This document shows, in pieces, positions 17,350 to 25,575 of a DNA stretch of 64,000 nt (its first letter is position 1; each line of letters begins with the position of its first letter). Under the pieces are notes generated by a model that saw nothing but the letters and a program-made list of their open reading frames with translations, did not search any database and was not told where the DNA came from. Position numbers and translations under genes: made by a program. The stretch is from Streptomyces aquilus (GTDB taxonomy: Bacteria > Actinomycetota > Actinomycetes > Streptomycetales > Streptomycetaceae). The stretch is from the NCBI RefSeq assembly GCF_003955715.1, contig NZ_CP034463.1, forward strand, positions 3,906,001 to 3,970,000. The letters are read 5' to 3'.

Positions 17350-18332
17350 ACCAGCCAGCCCGCCCGCAAGCACTCCTGCACGCGGTGCTGGACGTCATCG
17401 CCGGCGGCGACACGGACACCGCCGCAGCCCGCGCCGGACTCGAGTCCTCTGACCTGGACGCCGCCATCGCCGTCTACCAGCAGGCCGGGCAACAGGCCCT
17501 CGCCCAGCAGTCGGGACCCCCAGCATGGCGTCAGCTGTACATCCAGTTCACCGACTGGGACAAAGCCGAGCAGACCGCCGCCGACCACCTCGTCCCCGTC
17601 CTGGACCTGGCCCAACAGGACGGTCTGATCACCGGGTGGTGGTTCATCCGTAAGCACCCGTGCTGGCGGATGCGGCTGCTCCCGGCCTTCGGGACACAGC
17701 TCTCCCCGGCACTGGCCGACATGCTCGACAAACTCACAGCAGCCGGACAAGTCCACCGCTGGTGGCCCGGCATCTACGAACCCGAAACCGCAGCGTTCGG
17801 CGGCGACACCAGCATGACCATCGCCCACGCCTTGTTCCACGCCGACAGCCACGCCATCCTCACCACCGCCCATGGCGAGCTGGGCCGCCGGGAGTTGTCA
17901 CTGCTGCTGTGCGCCACCCTGATGCGCGCCGCCGGACTGGAGTGGTACGAGCAAGGAGACGTCTGGCACCGCGTCACCCGGGAACGGCCCCTTCCCTCAG
18001 ACGTACCGGCCGTCAAAGTCCACGCCATGGCCGACAGTCTGCGGCAGCTGCTCATCGCTGACACCAGCCCCTTGGGGCCCATGCTCCAGTCGGACCGCAC
18101 CCTCAAGCCCGCCGCCGAGTGGGTGAGCGCGTTTCGGGAGGCCGGAAGTGACCTTGGCACAGCCGCCCGGGACGGAGCCCTCGACCGGGGCCTGCGCGAG
18201 GTCATCGCCTACCACGTGATCTTCCACTGGAACCGGATCGGCCTGTCCGCCCGCACCCAGAGCGTTCTCGCTCACGCGGCACATACCGCGATCCTGCATC
18301 CCGCTGACCCCACGGAAAGGCCGATGCCGTGA
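17331..18332 (+). CDS. thiopeptide-type bacteriocin biosynthesis protein (stand-alone SpaB_C domain)
   Basis: A 333-residue protein with the SpaB_C pattern: WRQLYIQF and WWFIRKHPCWRMRLL at about residues 63-112, then RWWPGIYEPETAAFGG, and the helical end LLLCATLMRAAG. The family includes glutamate-elimination domains of split LanB enzymes and thiopeptide cyclisation enzymes. With a full-length LanB encoded alongside, this copy may act on particular residues, assist LanB, or do different chemistry. ATG 17331 lies within the lanC end; ATG 17322 is an alternative. Its stop overlaps the next start (GTGA). Confidence 0.87.
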   Translation: MPTDRLNQPARPQALLHAVLDVIAGGDTDTAAARAGLESSDLDAAIAVYQQAGQQALAQQSGPPAWRQLYIQFTDWDKAEQTAADHLVPVLDLAQQDGLITGWWFIRKHPCWRMRLLPAFGTQLSPALADMLDKLTAAGQVHRWWPGIYEPETAAFGGDTSMTIAHALFHADSHAILTTAHGELGRRELSLLLCATLMRAAGLEWYEQGDVWHRVTRERPLPSDVPAVKVHAMADSLRQLLIADTSPLGPMLQSDRTLKPAAEWVSAFREAGSDLGTAARDGALDRGLREVIAYHVIFHWNRIGLSARTQSVLAHAAHTAILHPADPTERPMP

Positions 18333-19504
18333 CCGCGCCGCCACACCACCCACAGGCAAAGCTCCGTCGGCTCTCCAGGCGCTTTCCCCTGGTCAGCCGA
18401 TCCCACCTCGTCTACCCCAGCTTCGCCGCCCGGCTCGACGAAGTCCGCACCTGCGGGGAGAAGTCGGCGCAGGACGGCCCCCTCCTCGACCGGATCAACC
18501 TCGCATGCGCCACCTGGAACCTGTCCGCGCTGATCGCCTCCGACTATGGGCTGACCGACCTGGCGACAGACCTGTGCCTGCGTCAGCTCCGTCTCTTCCA
18601 GGCCGCATGGCCCGTCACCGGGGACACCGCCATCGCCAGCCTCCAGCCCATCGTCAACCTCGTACGGCTGACCGCCCGAACGGGCGACCCCCAGGCCGCC
18701 TATCAGCAGCTCATGAGCATGCACCGCGCCGCACATGACGGCGGCACCGTGACCGTCCACGGGCAGACCATCGACCTCACGGGCTTCACCACCGAAGCGA
18801 CCTTGGACCACATCCAGCCCTGGCTCCACGACCTCCTGCTCGACGACGGCACCCGACTTCTGGTCGCCGCCGGCCACTGGCATCAAGCGACAGAACACGC
18901 CACCACCTACGACAAGGAGCCCGAGCGGCTGTACGGCAGCAGGCAAGCACACGTCGTGGCGAGCCTGCACACGGACGCCCAGGACACGGCCAACTCCCTG
19001 ATCGACAAGGCCATCATCACCGAACCGTGGGAGGAAGCCGTCGCGCAGATCCTCCGCCACTACGCCGACCACCTCGCCGGCTGCGCCACAGCAAAAGGGT
19101 TCGCCGCTACGGCACTCGCCGTGCGGGATGCGCTGGAGCCGGACCCGCCACACCTACGCATGTTTCGGGTGCGGCTGGTCCTGGCGGCGAGCGATTTGGC
19201 GCCGGAAGGGTGCGACGTCCTCGCACGCCCCCTGTACGACGCGATCGTCAGCGACACCACACAGGCGCGGGACGCGTACGCAGCACGCGAAATCCTCCGC
19301 CACCCCGCTCTACCGGTCGACGAGCGGTCGCGCCACGAGCTTGAGGCAATCGTCCACGACGGCGGCCTCGACCGGGGCACCCTGCCGGAATCGGTGCTGT
19401 CCACGATGATGCGCGCTGTCAACACGGCTGGGGCGAGCCTCGCTCAGTGCCTCACTGAGGCGGGAGGTGTATCGCCGCATGCGAGACGGCCAAGCGACAG
19501 CTGA
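18329..19504 (+). CDS. helical (TPR-like) protein of unknown function in the lanthipeptide operon
   Basis: A 391-residue soluble protein, starting at GTG 18329 inside the stop of the SpaB_C gene, so it belongs to the same operon. It is almost wholly alpha-helical with repeating pairs of helices (for example LACATWNLSALIASDYGL, DLCLRQLRLFQAAWPV, DPQAAYQQLMSMH), like a TPR or SEL1-type scaffold. No catalytic motif is seen. It could be a scaffold for the maturation enzymes or a regulator. I know no assigned function for this type. Confidence 0.7.
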   Translation: MTAPPHHPQAKLRRLSRRFPLVSRSHLVYPSFAARLDEVRTCGEKSAQDGPLLDRINLACATWNLSALIASDYGLTDLATDLCLRQLRLFQAAWPVTGDTAIASLQPIVNLVRLTARTGDPQAAYQQLMSMHRAAHDGGTVTVHGQTIDLTGFTTEATLDHIQPWLHDLLLDDGTRLLVAAGHWHQATEHATTYDKEPERLYGSRQAHVVASLHTDAQDTANSLIDKAIITEPWEEAVAQILRHYADHLAGCATAKGFAATALAVRDALEPDPPHLRMFRVRLVLAASDLAPEGCDVLARPLYDAIVSDTTQARDAYAAREILRHPALPVDERSRHELEAIVHDGGLDRGTLPESVLSTMMRAVNTAGASLAQCLTEAGGVSPHARRPSDS

Positions 19505-19719
19505 TGCAACGACCGCCGATGCCCTGGGGGGGTGGGACGCGGGCCGATCTCCCCCGCCACGCAATCGCCGCCCTCGACCACACCTGAGTGCGTCCGACCA
19601 GCAGGAGACTGGGGCATCGGCTGCACCGCCAAGTCGCCTGTTTTGAGGCGCAATCCACCGACGCGCCTACCTGTCATTCCACCCCACCAGCCCCTAACCT
19701 CGCGCGAATGGAGACCACC

Positions 19720-20946
19720 GTGGCGCCCGTCACCGATCCCGCCGTATGGCGCGACGAACTCGTGAGCCGCCTCGTCGACAGCGGCCACCTGCGCACCCCG
19801 GAAGTCATCGCCGCGTTCCGGAGCACCGATCGCCACCGGTTCCTCCCCGGTGTCGACCTTCAGAGCGCCTGCGTCGACGACGCCGTGGCGATCAAGCACG
19901 ACGCGACGGGTGCGATGCTTTCCTGCATCTCCGCACCCTCCATCGTCGCCACCCAGCTCGAACAACTGGGCGCCCAGCCTGGCCACAAGATCCTCGAAGC
20001 CGGTGCCGGGACCGGCTACAACGCCCGGCTGCTCGCAGAGCTCGTGGCTCTCGAAGGCCACGTGTGGACCGTGGATGTCGACCAGGACCTCGTCGACGGC
20101 GCGCGGAAGAACCTCGCGCAGGCCGGGGCCGCAAACGTGACCGTCGCGCTGGGCGACGGCGCGGCCGGTCTGCCCGAGCATGCGCCCTTCGACCGCATCC
20201 AGTTCACGGTCGGCGCCGGGGACATTCCCGTGCGGGTTCTCGACCAGCTCGCCCCCGGTGGACGCCTCGTCATCCCGATGCGAATTCGCGGCAGCATCTC
20301 CCGAAGCTTCGCGTTTGAACGCGACGACCAGATCTGGAAAACGGTCTCAACCGAGATGATGACGTTCGTCCCCCTACGCAAGGGCGTCTGCGACGACGTC
20401 CGAACCATGGTCGACATGGCAGGTGAGGGCGACGTGCGCCTGGAGACCTACAGCGAGCAGAACGTCGACCGCGAGGCGATCCGCAACGTCCTGGACCATC
20501 CCCCAGCCGAGATCTACACCAACGTGAAGTTCCGCAAGGGCGACTCCTACGAGTGGCTCTACCTGTATCTAGCATACGTGCTGCCGAACGGCCTGTCCCG
20601 GATGCCGGGATCCCGTACGGGCCTCATCCCGAACTTCGGCTGGGGCTCGATGACCGCACTCGACAATGACTCCTTGGCCTACCTCACGAAGAAGGAAGGC
20701 GAGGACGAGCGCGGCACGTTCTGGCAGATCGGCGTCATCGGCCACGGCCCGCGCGCCGCCGAACTAGCCGACCAGGTCGCCACCGAAATCAGCGAGTGGA
20801 ACCAAAACGGGGGCAACAACTCACCCGAACCCAGCTTCCGCATGGCCGTCGGTGAAGCCCGCGACCAACTGACAGCCTCCGAGCCACGCTTCGTCATCGA
20901 CAAGCCCTGCAGCCGACTCGTCGTCGACTGGCCCCGCAGGAGTTGA
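19720..20946 (+). CDS. FxLD-system methyltransferase (PIMT-like), copy 2
   Basis: A 408-residue PIMT-fold methyltransferase with the same plan as the copy at 11.5 kb but with more canonical motifs: SCISAPSIVATQLEQL, motif I KILEAGAGTGYNARLL (about 90-105), WTVDVDQ, and FDRIQFTVGAGDIPV, then a long C-terminal domain. GTG 19720 has ATGGAG seven bases upstream; ATG 19708 is an alternative but lacks a ribosome site. No second precursor was found on either side. It may act on the same FxLD peptide at a different site or stage, or repair or revert the product of the first enzyme. It is separated from the main operon by 215 nt. Confidence 0.82.
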   Translation: MAPVTDPAVWRDELVSRLVDSGHLRTPEVIAAFRSTDRHRFLPGVDLQSACVDDAVAIKHDATGAMLSCISAPSIVATQLEQLGAQPGHKILEAGAGTGYNARLLAELVALEGHVWTVDVDQDLVDGARKNLAQAGAANVTVALGDGAAGLPEHAPFDRIQFTVGAGDIPVRVLDQLAPGGRLVIPMRIRGSISRSFAFERDDQIWKTVSTEMMTFVPLRKGVCDDVRTMVDMAGEGDVRLETYSEQNVDREAIRNVLDHPPAEIYTNVKFRKGDSYEWLYLYLAYVLPNGLSRMPGSRTGLIPNFGWGSMTALDNDSLAYLTKKEGEDERGTFWQIGVIGHGPRAAELADQVATEISEWNQNGGNNSPEPSFRMAVGEARDQLTASEPRFVIDKPCSRLVVDWPRRS

Positions 20947-21114
20947 GCCGACGAGGCCAGCACAGCAATGAGAGAATTTCAGACCCGTTGACCAGCGTCA
21001 CCTGAGCATGTAGCGCAGCGGTATTTCCTGTTCTGGGCGCCAACACCCGTGTGCACCATGCATTTTTCACAGGCTTCTGACCTCAGAACATCGATTACTT
21101 CTCTGGTTTACCTG

Positions 21115-21197
21115 TAAAATCATTGAAGGCCGGAAACGGTCACCCGGGCGTCGCGGACATGACGCGAGACGACAAGTCTGCGCCCCCGGAGGACATC
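21115..21197 (+). promoter_or_regulatory. promoter plus conserved leader element, copy 2
   Basis: A -10 hexamer TAAAAT (21115-21120), nine bases, then CCGGAAACGG (21130) and the same leader as at 6.9 kb. Of the first 27 leader bases, 26 match. A CCCCCGGAGG ribosome site leads to GTG 21198, again exactly 68 nt from the first C of CCGG. The 160 nt upstream are unusually AT-rich for this DNA. The frame opened by the GTG makes no sense as a protein beyond about 40 codons, so the native first gene may be lost. Confidence 0.6.
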
Positions 21198-21399
21198 GTG
21201 CCCGCCCCGTTTCCCGCCTTAGCCGGTATGACGGCCCATCTCGGCCGCGCCCGGACCAATGCGGTCACCAGCTGCGCAAGTGCGCCATCCTTCAGGCGCG
21301 CCGACGCTTCAAGTCCCGCAGCCACGCAGGTCATTGCCGCCGAGCCGATTGGCAACGCGGGGTCCTGCGGACGCCATCGCCCAGCAGAAACCCAATTCC

Positions 21400-21594
21400 G
21401 TGAGCATCACTGTCTCCCTGGTTGTTGTGCTGGCCGTCATGGTGTGGCTGCTGATCCGCAAAGGCGGCCTCAAGGCCGGCCACGCAATAGCGGCCATACT
21501 CCTCGGCTTCTATCTCCACGGCAGCTCGCTCGCTCCGTCCATCAGCCGCGTCGTGCAGAGTGCGGTCGAGACAATCAGCGGGATCCGTATATAG
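21400..21594 (+). CDS. small two-helix membrane protein, 64 aa
   Basis: It contains two hydrophobic segments (about residues 3-17, ITVSLVVVLAVMVWLL, and 26-42, HAIAAILLGFYLH), joined by a short basic turn, RKGGLK. Small two-helix proteins of this look occur next to FtsK-like transfer genes in streptomycete mobile elements. Here no transfer gene follows and the conservon begins 207 nt downstream. GTG 21400 has no clear ribosome site, so the true start may differ. Confidence 0.5.
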   Translation: MSITVSLVVVLAVMVWLLIRKGGLKAGHAIAAILLGFYLHGSSLAPSISRVVQSAVETISGIRI

Positions 21595-21801
21595 ACCGGC
21601 CGCCGGGGCACCCCCGCGGACCCGGGCCGTACGCCGCCTCCCCCGTCGGCTGCGGTCAGGCGCGCGTGCCCCGGCGGCCACTCACACCCAAATGCCGGCC
21701 TGCTCGCTGCGGTCCCCGCGCCCGGTGCGGGTGCGCTGCTCGCTCGTTGCCTGCCGGCCATTGCCTCTTCCCTGTCAGGACCACGTTCCGCGAGGTCACC
21801 A

Positions 21802-23442
21802 ATGTCTGATCAGTCATGGCCACGACCCATCGGCCACCGACGTGGCCAGCGCCGACGTGCGCGCGGCGCCGAGCCGCTACGCACCGAGATGGGGCTGCGC
21901 CTGCGGCTGCGGCTTCTAGTGCTCGTGCCCGCCCTCTTCATCGCGGCGATCTTGTGTATGGCGGCTGCCGTCGGCACGACGGCACGCGTCCATGTAGATG
22001 GCTGGATCATCGGGGCGGTGGCAGCAGTCGCCGGCCTGGCCGTGCTGGTCTCCGCGGACTGGCTGGCCGTTCGCACGGCGGCTGAGCTGCACCGGCAGCG
22101 CAGCGAGTACAGCGATTCAGTGCATGGCTGGCTGCGGCACTTCCAGGCCGGCGTGGACGAGGGGCGCAAGAGCATCAGCGATGCTCTGCAGCAGATCGAC
22201 CGGGGCGAGCGGCCTTCCCCTCCCGATTTCTCCACGGCACAGGCGAACCCCGACGGCAACCCGTGGAATGAAACCGAGGCCGCTCTGTTCCAGCTGCACG
22301 CAGAAACGTGGCGGGCGGTGGTGAACGGGCGGCAGACGGAACTGACGCAGGCGCTTGTCTATCTGGCCGGGGGCTTGACCCTGCTGCTCGTACGCGCGCT
22401 CGGCATCGTCACAGAGCTGACCAAGCAGGTCCAGGACCCGGACGTGCTGTATCGGGTGTTCGACGTCAACAACCTGCTCAAGCGCATGCGGCGGTCGGCC
22501 GGACGGCTGGCGGTTCTGGGTGGTGTGAAGGCGCGCACGCTGAACCAGCCGATCGGGCTGGTGGACCTGCTGCGCGGGGCGTCGGGGGAAATCGAGAAGT
22601 ACGCCCGGGTCCGCATGCACACCTCCACCCTGGATGTGCAGGTACCGGGCTTCGCCGGTCCCGATCTGATCCACCTGCTGGCCGAGTTGGAGGAGAACGC
22701 CACTCTCTGTTCGCCTCCGGACAGCAAGGTCGTCGTGCGGGCGACGAGGGTCACCGCAGGTCTGGCCGTGGAGGTCGAGGACCGGGGCATAGGCATGGCC
22801 CAGGGTGAACTCGACCGATGCAACCGGATGTTGGCCGATCCCCAGGACACGGACCTGGCCGAGCAACTGGCCCAGCGCCAGACCGGCCTGCTTGTGGTGG
22901 CCAAACTCGCCCGCCGGTACGGCATCCAGGTACGGCTGCAGCGGAATCTCATGCACGGCGTCACGGCGCTCGTGGTGGTGCCGGACAAACTCCTGCTCTG
23001 GCAGAACGAGCCGGCGGCACCGTCACAGGCTCACGCATACGTTGCCTCAACACCGGTCCCGGCAGCGCAACTCACGGGGCGTCCCGGTCCTCGGCCGTCC
23101 GGCGGTCCTCGGCCCAGTCCTGCGGCCCCACTCCCAGCGGGGACGGCGCCACTGCCTTACCGTGACGCGCGGCCTACCTCTGGGCAGCGGCCCGTCGCCT
23201 CGACAGCGGCCACGGCAGCGCCGCCGCTCGGCGCAGCACCTGACGCTCGCCCCCGGTTGCCGCAGCGAACACCCCAGGCAACGGTGCATGAGCGTGCGGC
23301 GCCTGCCGAGCCAGAGGCCGCCCCCGTCCCACTCGCGCCGCCGGATCCGGCCTTCGTCAGCAATTTCACCCAGGGCGTGCATCGCGCGGAACAGGCCGCG
23401 GAAAACAGCGAAGCGCGACCCCCGAAGGGGAGCGCGAGCTGA
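21802..23442 (+). CDS. cvnA: conservon sensor histidine-kinase-like protein (CvnA)
   Basis: A 546-residue membrane protein. Two transmembrane segments lie at about residues 33-58 (RLRLLVLVPALFIAAILCMAA as a whole) and 66-86. A helical dimerisation-like region follows, then a GHKL ATPase domain at about residues 285-395: N-box ELEENATLCSPPDS, G1 VEVEDRGIGM, and QTGLLVVAKLARRYG. The last 150 residues are Pro/Ala-rich and disordered. No phosphoacceptor His box is obvious, as in other CvnA proteins. CvnA acts with CvnB-D as a membrane-linked switch resembling a G-protein-coupled complex. It heads the cluster cvnABCD. Confidence 0.88.
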   Translation: MSDQSWPRPIGHRRGQRRRARGAEPLRTEMGLRLRLRLLVLVPALFIAAILCMAAAVGTTARVHVDGWIIGAVAAVAGLAVLVSADWLAVRTAAELHRQRSEYSDSVHGWLRHFQAGVDEGRKSISDALQQIDRGERPSPPDFSTAQANPDGNPWNETEAALFQLHAETWRAVVNGRQTELTQALVYLAGGLTLLLVRALGIVTELTKQVQDPDVLYRVFDVNNLLKRMRRSAGRLAVLGGVKARTLNQPIGLVDLLRGASGEIEKYARVRMHTSTLDVQVPGFAGPDLIHLLAELEENATLCSPPDSKVVVRATRVTAGLAVEVEDRGIGMAQGELDRCNRMLADPQDTDLAEQLAQRQTGLLVVAKLARRYGIQVRLQRNLMHGVTALVVVPDKLLLWQNEPAAPSQAHAYVASTPVPAAQLTGRPGPRPSGGPRPSPAAPLPAGTAPLPYRDARPTSGQRPVASTAATAAPPLGAAPDARPRLPQRTPQATVHERAAPAEPEAAPVPLAPPDPAFVSNFTQGVHRAEQAAENSEARPPKGSAS

Positions 23443-23530
23443 CCCTCGCAGTGCACCCCACACATCCTTCGTGCCTGGCTTCGCGCCTGGGCACCAGTCC
23501 GTACCGCGTACGGAGATACGGAGAATTGGA

Positions 23531-24007
23531 ATGACCACCGACTCGAAGGCAGTCCAGCCGGATGTGGTTGTGGACGAGCTCCTCAACGACTTGGCCCAGT
23601 TGCCCGATGTGACGGGCGTCCTGCTCGGCTCGCAGGACGGCCTGCGGCTGGCTCACGCGGGACCGAGCATGGACGGCACAATGGCGGACCGCCTGGCCGC
23701 CGTGATCAACGGCCTGTACTCGATCGCTCACGGCGTCGACGACGGCGAGGGCCGTGTCGAACAGGTCCTCATCAGGAAGAGCAGCTTCCTGCTGTTCATC
23801 ATGAGTGCCGGGAGCCCGCCGTCCGTAGTGGCGCGCAAAGCGGGACGCGACCCGAAAAAGGTCGAAAGCGTGCTGGGTGTGCTGACCAACACCCGCGCGG
23901 ACGAAGGAGCCGTCGGTTTCGCGATGGTCGACCTGATCAAGCGGATGGGGGAATTGCTGGCCACAGAGGCACGCGTGGGCGAGGCCCCTTCCGGTGACGG
24001 CCAGTGA
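23531..24007 (+). CDS. cvnB: conservon roadblock/LC7 protein (CvnB)
   Basis: A 158-residue roadblock/LC7-domain protein (about residues 12-130): ELLNDLAQLPDVTGVLLGSQDGLRLAHAG in short pieces, then a hydrophobic strand FLLFIMSAGS. In conservons this protein is thought to regulate the nucleotide state of the CvnD GTPase. ATG 23531 is preceded by GGAGAATTGGA. It lies 88 nt after cvnA and is followed closely by cvnC. Confidence 0.88.
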   Translation: MTTDSKAVQPDVVVDELLNDLAQLPDVTGVLLGSQDGLRLAHAGPSMDGTMADRLAAVINGLYSIAHGVDDGEGRVEQVLIRKSSFLLFIMSAGSPPSVVARKAGRDPKKVESVLGVLTNTRADEGAVGFAMVDLIKRMGELLATEARVGEAPSGDGQ

Positions 24008-24008
24008 G

Positions 24009-24374
24009 ATGGCGGCCGCAAGCAGCCCGGCCTGGACCGTCGAGGACACCGAGGCCCCCAGCCTCTATGTCCTGACCGGCGGCGAGACCAAACCCACGCA
24101 CGACTTACAGATCGAGACGCTGCTGTGGGCTGAGGGAGAACCGCCCTCCGGCCAGCCGCCGGAAGCTGAACAGGCCATGGCGTTGTGCCGGGAGCAGCCC
24201 CTGGCCGTCGCTGAGATCGGCGCCCTGATCGGGTTGCCGTTCCAGATCACCAGGATCCTCATGTCCCGGCTGATCGACATCGGTGCGCTGAGTGCCGTGA
24301 CCGCCGCAGGCTCCGCCGCCCTTCCCGACGTTGCTCTCCTGAAGGCCCTTCGCGATGGACTCCTCCAGCTCTGA
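24009..24374 (+). CDS. cvnC: conservon DUF742 protein (CvnC)
   Basis: A 121-residue DUF742 protein. It has the family N-terminus with YVLTGGETKP, a winged-helix-like middle (CREQPLAVAEIGALIGLP, then ILMSRLIDIGAL), and a C-terminus ending LLKALRDGLLQL. It is the third conservon component. ATG 24009 is used; GTG 23994, overlapping cvnB, is an alternative. Codon 33 is TTA (24105-24107), so CvnC production and with it the conservon may depend on bldA. The 3' end overlaps cvnD by 20 bp. Confidence 0.87.
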   Translation: MAAASSPAWTVEDTEAPSLYVLTGGETKPTHDLQIETLLWAEGEPPSGQPPEAEQAMALCREQPLAVAEIGALIGLPFQITRILMSRLIDIGALSAVTAAGSAALPDVALLKALRDGLLQL

Positions 24375-24984
24375 CCTCGGACTCTCACGCCCGCTCACCG
24401 GCGCGAGGCCCACCTCTGTCAAGATCGTCGTCGCCGGCGGGTTCGGCGTCGGCAAGACCACCTTTGTGGGCGCCGTCTCCGAGATCACCCCGCTGCGCAC
24501 CGAGGCCGTGATGACGGCCGCCTCCGAGGGCGTGGACGACCTCACGCTGCTGCTCGACAAGAACGCGACCACCGTCGGCATGGACTTCGGCCGGATCACC
24601 TTCCCGCCGCTGAACACCGTGCTGATGCTGTTCGGCACCCCAGGGCAGACCCGGTTCTGGTTCATGTGGGACGAACTCACCCGAGGAGCCCTCGCCGCGG
24701 TTGTCCTCGTCGACACCCGCCGCCTCGACGAAAGCTTTCCCGCGGTCGACTACTTCGAGCGACGCGGCCTGCCCATCATCGTCGCAGTAAACGAGTTCGA
24801 CGACGCCTGCCGCTACGACCCCGACGAAGTCTCAGCCGCTCTCGCCCTGCCGGCCACGGTCCCGGTCGTGCTGTGCGATGCCCGCAAGAGGGCGGACGCG
24901 GCCGGCGTACTCGCCCAGCTCATCGACCACGCACTCACCCGCCCACCTTCCCCTGCCACTGTCCTTCAAGGAGCACAACTGTGA
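24355..24984 (+). CDS. cvnD: conservon small GTPase (CvnD)
   Basis: A 209-residue small G protein. The P-loop is GGFGVGKTT (about residues 28-36), the switch-II segment is LFGTPGQTRF (DxxG replaced by GTPG, usual for this family), and the base-specificity motif is VNEFD in place of NKxD. It is the output or switch subunit of the conservon. It overlaps cvnC at its start and the GAF gene at its stop. Confidence 0.9.
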   Translation: MDSSSSDLGLSRPLTGARPTSVKIVVAGGFGVGKTTFVGAVSEITPLRTEAVMTAASEGVDDLTLLLDKNATTVGMDFGRITFPPLNTVLMLFGTPGQTRFWFMWDELTRGALAAVVLVDTRRLDESFPAVDYFERRGLPIIVAVNEFDDACRYDPDEVSAALALPATVPVVLCDARKRADAAGVLAQLIDHALTRPPSPATVLQGAQL

Positions 24985-25517
24985 ACCCCCACGCTCCGTC
25001 CGGCCTCCTGTCCACCGTCGGCCACGACGTCGACTGGCAGAGCCACCTGCCCGAATTCTTCGACCCCACGGCTCCGCCCGTGGGCGCGTTCGACGCCTTC
25101 GCCCAACAGGTCGCCGCCGCGGCCGGCACCCCGTACGCCATGCTCAACTGGGTCGGCAACGAGCAGTTCTTCCTCGGTCTCGCCAACCCCTCCGGAGGCG
25201 AACTGCCCGTGGTGGGCCGCACCATGCCGCTGACCCACGGCTTTTGCCCGCACGTCGTCCAGCGCCGGGGCTCGCTGGTCCTGACCGACGTCCTCGACTT
25301 CGACGAGTTCGCCGGCAACCCGGTCGTCGACGAGATCGGGGTCCGCGTGTACGGGGGAGCCCCCCTCATCGACGAGCGCACGAACCATGTCTGGGGCACG
25401 GTCTGCGTGGTCGGCACCGAGCCGCGCGACCGCTCGGAAGGCCGCCCGCTGTGGACCCTCATCGACCACTACCGCGACCTGTTCATGACCGAGTTCTACC
25501 GGCGTACCAGCGCCTAG
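24981..25517 (+). CDS. GAF-domain protein attached to the conservon
   Basis: A 178-residue single GAF domain (about residues 25-170). It has the pattern AAAAGTPYAMLNWVGNEQFF, GFCPHVVQRRGSLVLTDV, and a C-terminal GTVCVVGTEPR. Cys and His in GFCPH are typical of this subfamily and may bind a ligand or metal. GTG 24981 overlaps the cvnD stop (GTGA) and has AAGGAG upstream, so it is part of the conservon operon. It probably senses a small molecule for the switch, but the ligand is unknown. Confidence 0.8.
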   Translation: MNPHAPSGLLSTVGHDVDWQSHLPEFFDPTAPPVGAFDAFAQQVAAAAGTPYAMLNWVGNEQFFLGLANPSGGELPVVGRTMPLTHGFCPHVVQRRGSLVLTDVLDFDEFAGNPVVDEIGVRVYGGAPLIDERTNHVWGTVCVVGTEPRDRSEGRPLWTLIDHYRDLFMTEFYRRTSA

Positions 25518-25575
25518 CAGCACCCGCGCGCCCGGCCGCACCACCCGCGACCACCACCCCGAGGGGGAGACAGCG

